The notes below the pieces were generated by a model. It was given only the letters and a program-made list of their open reading frames with translations. It made no database searches and was not told the origin of the DNA. Of a stretch of 5,014 nt of DNA, positions 1 to 5,014 are shown piece after piece; within the stretch, counting starts at the first letter, position 1; each line of letters opens with the position of its first letter. A program made the position numbers and the translations under genes. Source of the DNA: Bacteroidales bacterium (GTDB lineage: Bacteria > Bacteroidota > Bacteroidia > Bacteroidales > UBA12481); the NCBI GenBank assembly GCA_028707745.1, contig JAQWAJ010000179.1:1-5014 (forward strand), read 5' to 3'.

Positions 1-134
1 TCGGTATCAAACGTAAAGGATATCCCTGGCTGATTATTCTCGCTGCTGTCATGACCTTGATTATTTTCAGCATCCCGCACAGCCTTTTCGGATCGACTCT
101 GGATTATACCACCGGTTCTGTAACGCAAGGCTGA
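1..134 (+). CDS. C-terminal end of an unidentified membrane protein (5' truncated)
   Basis: An open frame enters from the left edge (first full codon at base 3) and ends at TGA 132-134, giving 43 residues. The piece starts with a basic stretch (GIKRKGYP), continues with a strongly hydrophobic run (WLIILAAVMTLIIFSI) that looks like a last transmembrane helix, and ends in a short polar tail, PHSLFGSTLDYTTGSVTQG. The basic flank before the helix suggests, by the positive-inside rule, that the tail lies on the periplasmic side. The reading frame is inferred from this helix pattern and from the clean stop just before a plausible promoter region. I do not recognise the family from this fragment and assign no function. 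No intrinsic terminator is visible after the stop. Confidence 0.55.
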   Translation, partial: GIKRKGYPWLIILAAVMTLIIFSIPHSLFGSTLDYTTGSVTQG

Positions 135-166
135 TTGAATACTGTAAAAATGGCAGATTCGTTTTG
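134..166 (+). promoter_or_regulatory. Candidate Bacteroidota-type promoter for htpG
   Basis: The Bacteroidota primary sigma factor recognises roughly TTTG, 19-21 bp, TAnnTTTG. Here TCGTTTTG (159-166) matches five of the six fixed -7 positions, and ATTG (134-137) lies 21 bp upstream as a -33 element. Transcription would start near 172, giving a leader of about 44 nt before the htpG ATG. No CIRCE element or other heat-shock operator is visible in 135-215, so nothing here explains heat induction. The stretch before the ATG is A/T-rich (AAAATATTTT, 201-210) and has no Shine-Dalgarno sequence, which is usual in this phylum. This is a motif match only. Confidence 0.3.
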
Positions 167-215
167 GTGGCATGGCCTTTGAAATGGATAGTCAAGCCAA
201 AAAATATTTTATTAT

Positions 216-2279
216 ATGGAAACTTCTAAACAGCAAGGTACTATTAATGTAACTACGGAAAATATCTTTCCGATCATCAAAAAATTCCTGTATTCCGATC
301 ATGAAATATTTCTTCGTGAATTGATATCCAATGCGGTAGATGCCACTCAGAAACTGAAAACCCTCTCTTCAATCGGTGAATTTACCGGTGAGCTGGGTGA
401 CCTGACCATCCGGGTGACTCTCGATCAGGAGAAAAAGACGCTTACTGTTTCTGACCGCGGTGTGGGTATGACCGCCAAAGAGATCGATAAATATATTAAC
501 CAGATTGCATTCTCTGGTGCTGAGGAGTTTATGAAGAAGTACAAGAAAGAGGCTAATGCAATTATCGGCCATTTCGGACTGGGTTTCTACTCAGCCTTCA
601 TGGTCTCTGATCAGGTTGAAATTATCACCAAATCATACAAACGGGGTAAAGCGGTCAATTGGTCATGCAATGGCAGCCCCGATTATACCATCGAAGATTC
701 TGACCGTGAACACCGCGGAACCGATATTATCCTGCATATCGATAAAGAATCCTCAGAATTTCTCGAAGAGGGCAGGATACAGACTCTGCTGACTAAATAC
801 AGCCGATTCCTGCCGGTTCCGATTGCATTTGGTAAGGAAAAAGAGTGGAAAAACAATAAATATGAGGAAACCGACCGCGATAACATCATTAACAATACGG
901 AACCGGCCTGGACCAAGAAACCAGCGGATCTGACCGATGATGATTATGCAAAATTCTACCGCGAACTCTATCCAATGGCCGAAGATCCGCTGTTCCATAT
1001 CCATCTGAACGTCGATTTTCCTTTCAACCTGACCGGTATTCTCTATTTTCCGAAAATCAGGAATAATTATGAGGTACAGAAGAACAAAATCCAGCTTTAC
1101 TCCAATCAGGTCTATGTCACCGATTCCGTTGAAGGCATTGTTCCTGATTTTCTGACCCTGCTGCATGGTGTAATCGACAGTCCCGATATTCCGCTGAATG
1201 TGAGCCGTTCTTATCTGCAATCCGATCAAAATGTAAAGAAAATATCGGCACACATCACCAAAAAAGTGGCCGATCGCCTTCAGGAGATCTTTGCTAACGA
1301 CCGGGAGCAGTTTGAACAAAAATGGGACGATCTCAAATTATTCATCAATTACGGGATGCTCACCGAGGAGAAGTTCTGGGATAAAGCCCGGGAGTTCGCT
1401 TTGCTGAAAAACACTGATGATAAGTATTTTACCTACGAGGAGTATAAAAACATCATCAAGGATAATCAAACCGATAAAAATGGTACGCTGGTCTATCTGT
1501 ATGCCAACGATAAAGATGAGCAGTTCAGCTTTATTCGTTCAGCCAAAGACAAGGGATATGATGTTCTTTTAATGGACGGACAGTTCGATACCCATTTTCT
1601 GAATCATCTGGAGGAGAAACTCGAAAAATCCCACTTTGTACGGGTCGATTCGGATGTGGTTGATAAGCTGATCGATAAATCGGCCAAAAAAGAGTCAAAA
1701 CTCGATCCAGCGCTCCAAACCTGGCTGAATCCTGTATTTAAAAGTCAGGCACCGGGTGAAGGTTATTTTGTAACTTTCGAAGCGCTTGATGAAAAGGCAA
1801 GTCCGGTTATCATTACCCAATCAGAGTGGAGCCGCAGGATGAAAGAGATGTCGAAATTCTCGGGCGGCATGAGTTTTTACAAGGAACTGCCCGATAGCTT
1901 TAATCTGGTCATCAACAGCAACCACCCGGTGGTACAGCTGATTGGTGAAGAACTGAAACAGGCTCACGGCTCAGAGGCAGGCAAATTTGATGAGGAGGCT
2001 GCTAAAGTCAAGGCCGAACAGGATAGTCTCGAACAGCTGCTCAAAGGCAAGAAGGAAGATGAAATTGCTCAGGAAGAAAAAGACAAACGCACCGAACTGA
2101 CAGCCAAAATTCAGGAGGCAGAAAAGCAGCGCGATGAGATTCTTGCCGCCTATGGTCGTGAGAATCCGTTGGTCAAACAATTGATCGACCTGGCGCTGCT
2201 GGCGACCAACAAGCTTACCGGCGAAGCGCTTGATGCATTTGTTCAAAGAAGTATAGGTTTGCTCGGAAATCATAAATAA
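216..2279 (+). CDS. htpG: Molecular chaperone HtpG (bacterial Hsp90)
   Basis: Cytosolic ATP-dependent dimeric chaperone of the Hsp90 family. The N-terminal GHKL ATPase domain (about residues 1-215) shows FLRELISNAVDA with E35, N39 and D42, DRGVGM (80-85), the glycine-rich lid segment GHFGLGFYSAF (118-128) and GT at 168-169. The middle domain (about 225-500) carries the SRSYLQ segment, whose R331 corresponds to the ATP-sensing arginine of Hsp90s. The C-terminal dimerisation domain follows and ends in NKLTGEALDAFVQRSIGLLG. At 687 aa it is about 60 residues longer than E. coli HtpG; much of the excess is a highly charged, probably coiled-coil segment near residues 588-650. That segment and the QIAFSGAEEF/GHFGLGF wording are, from memory, typical of Bacteroidota HtpG. 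The ATG at 216 fits the usual N-terminus. The stop overlaps the next possible start codon. No frameshift or missing catalytic residue is seen. Confidence 0.97.
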   Translation: METSKQQGTINVTTENIFPIIKKFLYSDHEIFLRELISNAVDATQKLKTLSSIGEFTGELGDLTIRVTLDQEKKTLTVSDRGVGMTAKEIDKYINQIAFSGAEEFMKKYKKEANAIIGHFGLGFYSAFMVSDQVEIITKSYKRGKAVNWSCNGSPDYTIEDSDREHRGTDIILHIDKESSEFLEEGRIQTLLTKYSRFLPVPIAFGKEKEWKNNKYEETDRDNIINNTEPAWTKKPADLTDDDYAKFYRELYPMAEDPLFHIHLNVDFPFNLTGILYFPKIRNNYEVQKNKIQLYSNQVYVTDSVEGIVPDFLTLLHGVIDSPDIPLNVSRSYLQSDQNVKKISAHITKKVADRLQEIFANDREQFEQKWDDLKLFINYGMLTEEKFWDKAREFALLKNTDDKYFTYEEYKNIIKDNQTDKNGTLVYLYANDKDEQFSFIRSAKDKGYDVLLMDGQFDTHFLNHLEEKLEKSHFVRVDSDVVDKLIDKSAKKESKLDPALQTWLNPVFKSQAPGEGYFVTFEALDEKASPVIITQSEWSRRMKEMSKFSGGMSFYKELPDSFNLVINSNHPVVQLIGEELKQAHGSEAGKFDEEAAKVKAEQDSLEQLLKGKKEDEIAQEEKDKRTELTAKIQEAEKQRDEILAAYGRENPLVKQLIDLALLATNKLTGEALDAFVQRSIGLLGNHK
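2230..2261 (+). promoter_or_regulatory. Candidate internal promoter in the 3' end of htpG for the barrel gene
   Basis: TAGGTTTG at 2254-2261 is an exact match to the Bacteroidota -7 consensus TAnnTTTG, and TTG at 2230-2232 lies 21 bp upstream, in place for a -33 element. Transcription would start near 2267-2269. That leaves about 10 nt before the ATG at 2279, or about 20 nt before the in-frame ATG at 2288. The site lies wholly within htpG codons, so the match could be chance: an exact 6-base match is expected about once per strand in a window this size. Its position just before a gene start is what makes it credible. Confidence 0.35.
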
Positions 2280-2950
2280 TGATCAGTATGAGGAAAAGAT
2301 TTGTTTTTACCGCGATGGCCATCCTGCTGGTGGCTGGTTCAGCCGTTCAGGCACAGGTTTTGTCGTATGGCGCTAAACTGGGCATGGGCTTTCCTGGATT
2401 TATCGATGAAAGAATTGCCAGTCAGCGCATTACGCTGGATTTAGGACTCACCGGCAGCGTCAAGTTTACTGACGGAATTCAGCTCATGATGGACCTCGGA
2501 TATCAGCGCAAGGGGAGCAGCTTTAGAAACAAGTACCTGGATGCCAACAAAAAAGAGGTCCCGGATTCATCCTATCGGGTAAAAACAAATCTTGATTATA
2601 TCGATATTCCTCTTTATCTGCGCCTTAGTTTGGGCCATTCCAGTAAATTCTATGTGCAGTTCGGCGGATATTACGGGTATCTGGTACATGCAAATTTCAC
2701 CGGTCAGCGATTAGGCGAAATGGTGAAGAGAGTGCCCATTAAAGATGGTTTGCAGCTGCATGATTATGGTGTAATTGCCGGGGGTGGAATTGAAACACCA
2801 ATCCGTCAGGGCCTCGGCATTATCCTGGATATCAAATATCAGTATGGCTTGAGAGACCTCAACAAGAACAACCTCATTATCGGAAATTCGAATCCGATCA
2901 AAAATAAAGGGCTGGCTCTGACGATGGGCTTTTATGTCGATGTGGACTGA
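2279..2950 (+). CDS. Outer-membrane beta-barrel protein (PorT/OMP_b-brl_2-like), function unknown
   Basis: Predicted secreted protein of 223 aa. A signal peptide is clear: basic MRKR at residues 4-7, a hydrophobic core (FVFTAMAILLVAGSA), and a likely signal peptidase I site after VQA (A25), with no lipobox cysteine. The mature part alternates polar and hydrophobic residues in amphipathic strands separated by turns, including LGLTGSVKF, LMMDLGYQRKG, YIDIPLYLRLSLG (107-119), FYVQFGGYYGYLV, IILDIKYQYGL and a final strand, LALTMGFYVDV. The YIDIPLYLR segment is characteristic of small Bacteroidota outer-membrane barrels; the length suits about 8 strands. The ligand or role cannot be told from sequence. 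The first ATG (2279) overlaps the htpG stop as TAATG, which allows translational coupling. The ATG at 2288 begins MRKR directly and would give a more typical signal peptide, so the true start is uncertain by three codons. Confidence 0.8.
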   Translation: MISMRKRFVFTAMAILLVAGSAVQAQVLSYGAKLGMGFPGFIDERIASQRITLDLGLTGSVKFTDGIQLMMDLGYQRKGSSFRNKYLDANKKEVPDSSYRVKTNLDYIDIPLYLRLSLGHSSKFYVQFGGYYGYLVHANFTGQRLGEMVKRVPIKDGLQLHDYGVIAGGGIETPIRQGLGIILDIKYQYGLRDLNKNNLIIGNSNPIKNKGLALTMGFYVDVD

Positions 2951-2959
2951 TTCTGTTCA

Positions 2960-2967
2960 CCGTACGG
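2960..2967. repeat. Small palindrome in the convergent intergenic gap
   Basis: The 35-bp gap between the barrel gene and the convergent minus-strand gene contains the perfect 8-bp palindrome CCGTACGG. The hexamer GGACTG also occurs twice nearby (2944-2949 and 2966-2971). There is no stem with a proper loop followed by a T-run on either strand, so I do not call an intrinsic terminator. The palindrome is short enough to be chance. Confidence 0.25.
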
Positions 2968-2985
2968 ACTGCTGAGTTCCTGTAT

Positions 2986-3513
2986 CTACCGGTCCATCAG
3001 TTTCATCGCTTCAATCCTGAGAAAATCGAGAGCGCCTTTGGTGGGCGATGTATCGATTTCCATCTGAAGTTCGATAATCTTCTGGCTCAGATCGAGTGCC
3101 GGGCCATCCGGATTCACTTGCATGGCAGCCTTATTCACAATGTTGAGAACTCCTTCCTTGGCGTTTTTAACCAAATACCAGGCATCACCGGAGACATAAA
3201 TCTGTTGCGAAAGATTATGCTCATATTCTGCCCTGACCATAGTCAGCAGATGTTGGTGAAATTCTCGGGAGGTATAATCATTATCCTGCTCCCTGACAAC
3301 CAGTGAGTCAACGGTGATCCGCTCCAGAAATAGGGAGAGCCTTTCATAAGCCTGCAACCTCATCGGTAACGTTTTTTTTCGGTCCTGGAGAACGAGATCC
3401 CGGTCGCGGTCCAGAATAAATGACCGGTAATAATACTTCATCATTACAATTGCAGTAACCAGCACGACTATCGATGGAATCGTGTATTTCAGGATTTCCA
3501 GTATTGCTTGCAT
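2986..3513 (-). CDS. Single-pass membrane protein of a conserved Bacteroidota family, function unknown
   Basis: A 175-aa protein read from ATG at 3513 to TAG at 2986. One N-terminal transmembrane helix (about residues 7-25, ILKYTIPSIVVLVTAIVMM) is followed by a basic flank (KYYYR) and a long, probably helical cytoplasmic domain. Segments that look conserved are PMRLQAYERLSLFLERI (50-66), RAEYEHNLSQQIYVS (94-108), W112 and VKNAKE (115-120), then a helical C-terminus with ALDFLRIEA. I recall near-identical wording in hypothetical proteins across Bacteroidota, probably the family catalogued as DUF7935; that name is from memory and unverified. No catalytic motif is visible, and the helical shape suggests a membrane-tethered scaffold or adaptor, which is inference. 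The gene stands alone: convergent with the barrel gene and divergent from the aminotransferase. A perfect -7 box lies 47 bp before its start. Confidence 0.85.
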   Translation of the reverse strand: MQAILEILKYTIPSIVVLVTAIVMMKYYYRSFILDRDRDLVLQDRKKTLPMRLQAYERLSLFLERITVDSLVVREQDNDYTSREFHQHLLTMVRAEYEHNLSQQIYVSGDAWYLVKNAKEGVLNIVNKAAMQVNPDGPALDLSQKIIELQMEIDTSPTKGALDFLRIEAMKLMDR

Positions 3514-3555
3514 GAATTTCAGATTTGAAAGTGAATCAATTGATCCGGTGAATAT

Positions 3556-3580
3556 AGGTACAAAGGTAAAAATTGTACCT
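3556..3580. repeat. Inverted repeat overlapping both divergent promoters, possible operator
   Basis: AGGTACAA (3556-3563) and TTGTACCT (3573-3580) are perfect 8-bp inverted arms separated by 9 bp, about 17 bp centre to centre, suitable for a dimeric regulator on one DNA face. They interleave with the second inverted pair formed by the two -7 boxes, CAAAGGTA (3561-3568) and TACCTTTG (3576-3583). AGGTA also repeats directly at 3556-3560 and 3564-3568. A protein bound here would cover both -7 boxes. Because the arms share bases with the boxes, part of the symmetry follows simply from having two facing promoters. The rest of 3514-3607 shows nothing else I can support. Confidence 0.45.
3561..3568 (-). 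promoter_or_regulatory. -7 box of the promoter for the minus-strand membrane protein gene
   Basis: Read on the minus strand this is TACCTTTG, an exact match to the Bacteroidota -7 consensus TAnnTTTG. Transcription would start near 3554-3556, giving a leader of about 42 nt before the ATG at 3513. No good TTTG -33 element stands 19-21 bp upstream: the minus strand there reads AAGA at 3592-3589. The promoter may therefore be weak or helped by an activator. It faces away from an identical box at 3576-3583. Confidence 0.5.
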
Positions 3581-3583
3581 TTG
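3576..3583 (+). promoter_or_regulatory. -7 box of the promoter for the aminotransferase gene
   Basis: TACCTTTG matches the Bacteroidota -7 consensus exactly and is followed by C, a common continuation in this phylum. Transcription would start near 3588-3591, giving a leader of about 17-20 nt before the ATG at 3608. The -33 region is poor: around 3552-3557 the sequence reads ATATAG, with only a weak TAG at 18 bp spacing. No Shine-Dalgarno sequence precedes the ATG. The downstream mltG lies 4 bp after the aminotransferase and probably depends on this promoter. Confidence 0.55.
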
Positions 3584-3607
3584 CCCCTTCTTTAAAAACG
3601 ACTTATT

Positions 3608-4807
3608 ATGAAAGTTGATCAGGTTTCAAATCGATTACAGGCGCTATCCGTTTCAGCAACTTTAGCCATGGCTCAAAAGAGCCGGGACTTACGGAGCCAG
3701 GGCATTGACATCATCGACTTAAGTCTGGGTGAACCGGATTTCAATACCCCGGAACACATCAAGGAAGCCGGTATTGAGGCTATCCGCCAGAATTTCACGC
3801 ATTATCCTCCGGTTCCGGGTTATCTCGACCTGCGCCAGGCTATTGTGACGAAGATGAAACGCGACAGCAATCTCGATTTTACACCTGACCAGATTGTGGT
3901 TTCAAACGGAGCCAAGCAGTCCATCTGTAATGTGTTGCTGAGCATCGTGAATCCCGGGGATGAGGTTATCATTCCGGCACCGTACTGGGTTTCTTATCCG
4001 GAGATGGTTTTAATGGCTGAAGGGGTTACCGTTGCCGTTACTTCCGGCATCGAGCAGAATTTTAAAATTACCGCCAGTCAGCTGGAAGCCGCCATCACAC
4101 CAAAAACCAGGGCCTTCCTGTTCAGTTCACCATCGAACCCGACCGGAGAAATTTATTCTAAAAAAGAGCTTTCGGAACTTGCCGCAGTATTGGCAAAGCA
4201 TCCTCAGATCCTGATCATTTCTGATGAGATCTATGAATATATCAATTACGAAGGTAAGCACGAGTCGATCTCGCAATTTGAATCGGTAAGGGATAGGGTA
4301 GCCATTATCAATGGTGTTTCAAAAGGGTATGCCATGACCGGCTGGAGAATCGGATATGTTGCCGCACCGCTGTGGTTGGCTAAAGCTTGTCAGAAACTTC
4401 AGGGCCAATATACTTCAGCAGCAAGCTGTATCGCACAGAAAGCATCCATAGCCGGATTACTGGGAGATCAGTCGGTAGTTAAAGAAATGGTAGCCGAATT
4501 CAAGATCAGGCGCGATCTCGTAGTCAAACGTTTGTCGGCAATACCCGGTGTTCGTACTAATAATCCTCCCGGAGCATTCTATGTGTTGCCGGATGTCAGC
4601 GCCTTCTATGGTAAGTCTGATGGCAAGATGGTAATCTCGGATGAGAGTGATCTGGTTATGTACCTGCTTAATGAAGCCCATGTTGCCCTGGTTCCGGGTG
4701 GAGCATTCGGTGCCCCCGGTTGTATCCGGATATCTTATTCAACTTCGCAGGAGATACTTAACCGGGCAATTGACCGTATAGCTGAGGCATTGAGCCGTTT
4801 AAATTAG
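3608..4807 (+). CDS. aspC: Class Ib aspartate aminotransferase (PLP-dependent, fold type I)
   Basis: A 399-aa cytosolic enzyme that moves the amino group between aspartate and 2-oxoglutarate (oxaloacetate and glutamate as products). The sequence shows the class I/II landmarks in order: SLGEPDF (39-45), YPPVPGYLDLR (66-76), SNGAKQ (99-104), PAPYWVSYP (123-131), SSPSNPTG (173-180) with N177, SDEIYE (205-210) with D206 and Y209, SKGYAMTGWRIGY (238-250) with the PLP-binding lysine K239, and CIRISYS (372-378) with R374 for the substrate alpha-carboxylate. K103 aligns with the lysine that class Ib enzymes such as that of Thermus use for acidic substrates. Length is normal for class Ib. T18 and K103 also fit residues linked to prephenate aminotransferase activity, so an arogenate-forming role is possible. 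The start at 3608 gives the usual N-terminus and lies just behind a good promoter. mltG follows 4 bp after the TAG stop. Confidence 0.92.
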   Translation: MKVDQVSNRLQALSVSATLAMAQKSRDLRSQGIDIIDLSLGEPDFNTPEHIKEAGIEAIRQNFTHYPPVPGYLDLRQAIVTKMKRDSNLDFTPDQIVVSNGAKQSICNVLLSIVNPGDEVIIPAPYWVSYPEMVLMAEGVTVAVTSGIEQNFKITASQLEAAITPKTRAFLFSSPSNPTGEIYSKKELSELAAVLAKHPQILIISDEIYEYINYEGKHESISQFESVRDRVAIINGVSKGYAMTGWRIGYVAAPLWLAKACQKLQGQYTSAASCIAQKASIAGLLGDQSVVKEMVAEFKIRRDLVVKRLSAIPGVRTNNPPGAFYVLPDVSAFYGKSDGKMVISDESDLVMYLLNEAHVALVPGGAFGAPGCIRISYSTSQEILNRAIDRIAEALSRLN

Positions 4808-4811
4808 TTTT

Positions 4812-5014
4812 ATGCTACGCAAAGCGATATTATATTGGGGTAGCATTATCGGAGGAGCTTTAATCATTTTGTCGCTGATGATTGGTGGCGCCATCCTGTA
4901 CACGCGGACCTACGCACCCAGTCTGACCCAAACGGATAAAGATTCCGTGTACTTTTATGTCAGAACCGGCTCGCAATATCCTGCTGTGCTGCAGGATATG
5001 AAAAAAACACATTG
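4812..5014 (+). CDS. mltG: Probable endolytic murein transglycosylase MltG, N-terminus only (3' truncated)
   Basis: The frame opens at ATG 4812 and runs off the right edge after 67 codons plus two bases. It shows a short basic N-terminus (MLRK), one transmembrane helix (about residues 11-30, SIIGGALIILSLMIGGAILY), then a periplasmic stretch with VYFYVRTGSQYPAVLQDMKK (48-67). This last part resembles the beginning of the LysM-like domain of Bacteroidota MltG (YLYIPTGSTYEDVL-type wording). MltG is an inner-membrane lytic transglycosylase that cuts nascent peptidoglycan strands and limits their length. The catalytic domain with its conserved glutamate lies beyond the window, so the call rests on the N-terminus alone. 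The 4-bp gap after the aminotransferase and the absence of a TAnnTTTG box before the ATG suggest cotranscription with it. Confidence 0.65.
   Translation, partial: MLRKAILYWGSIIGGALIILSLMIGGAILYTRTYAPSLTQTDKDSVYFYVRTGSQYPAVLQDMKKTH

Noticed and set aside
201..212. AAAATATTTTAT just before the htpG start, as a -7 box
   Set aside because: TATTTTAT lacks the TTTG end of the consensus and is too close to the ATG; the TTTG at 178-181 is 23 bp away, outside the usual spacing. It is better seen as an A/T-rich leader.
135..215. Heat-shock operator (CIRCE) upstream of htpG
   Set aside because: No TTAGCACTC-type arms or other long inverted repeat are present in the spacer.
753..1319. 188-codon open frame on the minus strand inside htpG
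   Set aside because: It lies entirely antisense to well-conserved htpG coding sequence. The protein has low-complexity hydrophobic and isoleucine-rich wording typical of an antisense shadow, and I see no domain.
1971..2273. 100-codon minus-strand frame with a hydrophobic, phenylalanine-rich run opposite the htpG C-terminus
   Set aside because: The hydrophobic run is the complement of the Lys/Glu-rich coiled-coil codons, which read as Phe/Leu on the other strand. It is not evidence of a membrane protein.
2951..2985. Bidirectional terminator between the convergent genes
   Set aside because: CCGTACGG is a palindrome without a loop, and no T-run follows on either strand. Termination must rely on something else or lie inside the genes.
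3118..3306. 62-codon plus-strand frame inside the minus-strand membrane protein gene
   Set aside because: It is antisense to a gene with clear protein-like patterning and its own promoter. It has no promoter match or recognisable domain.

Overview
The window looks like ordinary chromosomal DNA from a member of the Bacteroidota. The evidence is an HtpG of the long Bacteroidota form, an outer-membrane beta-barrel protein of the PorT/OMP_b-brl_2 style, a small membrane-anchored protein of a type I know only from Bacteroidota, start codons without Shine-Dalgarno sequences, and several matches to the Bacteroidota promoter -7 consensus TAnnTTTG. I see no mobile element, CRISPR array, RNA gene or sign of recent transfer.

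Layout: (1) 1-134, the C-terminal tail of an unidentified membrane protein. (2) 135-215, a short spacer with a candidate promoter. (3) 216-2279, htpG, the bacterial Hsp90 chaperone. (4) 2279-2950, a secreted outer-membrane beta-barrel protein whose first possible ATG overlaps the htpG stop codon (TAATG) and which may also have its own promoter inside the 3' end of htpG. (5) 2951-2985, a 35-bp gap between convergent genes. (6) 2986-3513 on the minus strand, a single-pass membrane protein of unknown function. (7) 3514-3607, a 94-bp divergent control region with two perfect TAnnTTTG boxes facing opposite ways, only 7 bp apart, interleaved with a second inverted repeat. (8) 3608-4807, a class Ib aspartate-type aminotransferase. 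(9) 4812-5014, the start of a probable mltG (endolytic murein transglycosylase), cut by the window end and only 4 bp behind the aminotransferase.

The genes seem to form three transcription units: htpG with the barrel gene, the minus-strand membrane protein alone, and aminotransferase with mltG. Most genes are housekeeping. I found no convincing new multi-gene system. The best lead is the compact divergent promoter at 3556-3583. After that come the promoter candidate nested in the end of htpG, the uncharacterised conserved membrane protein, and the possibility that the aminotransferase also acts on prephenate.
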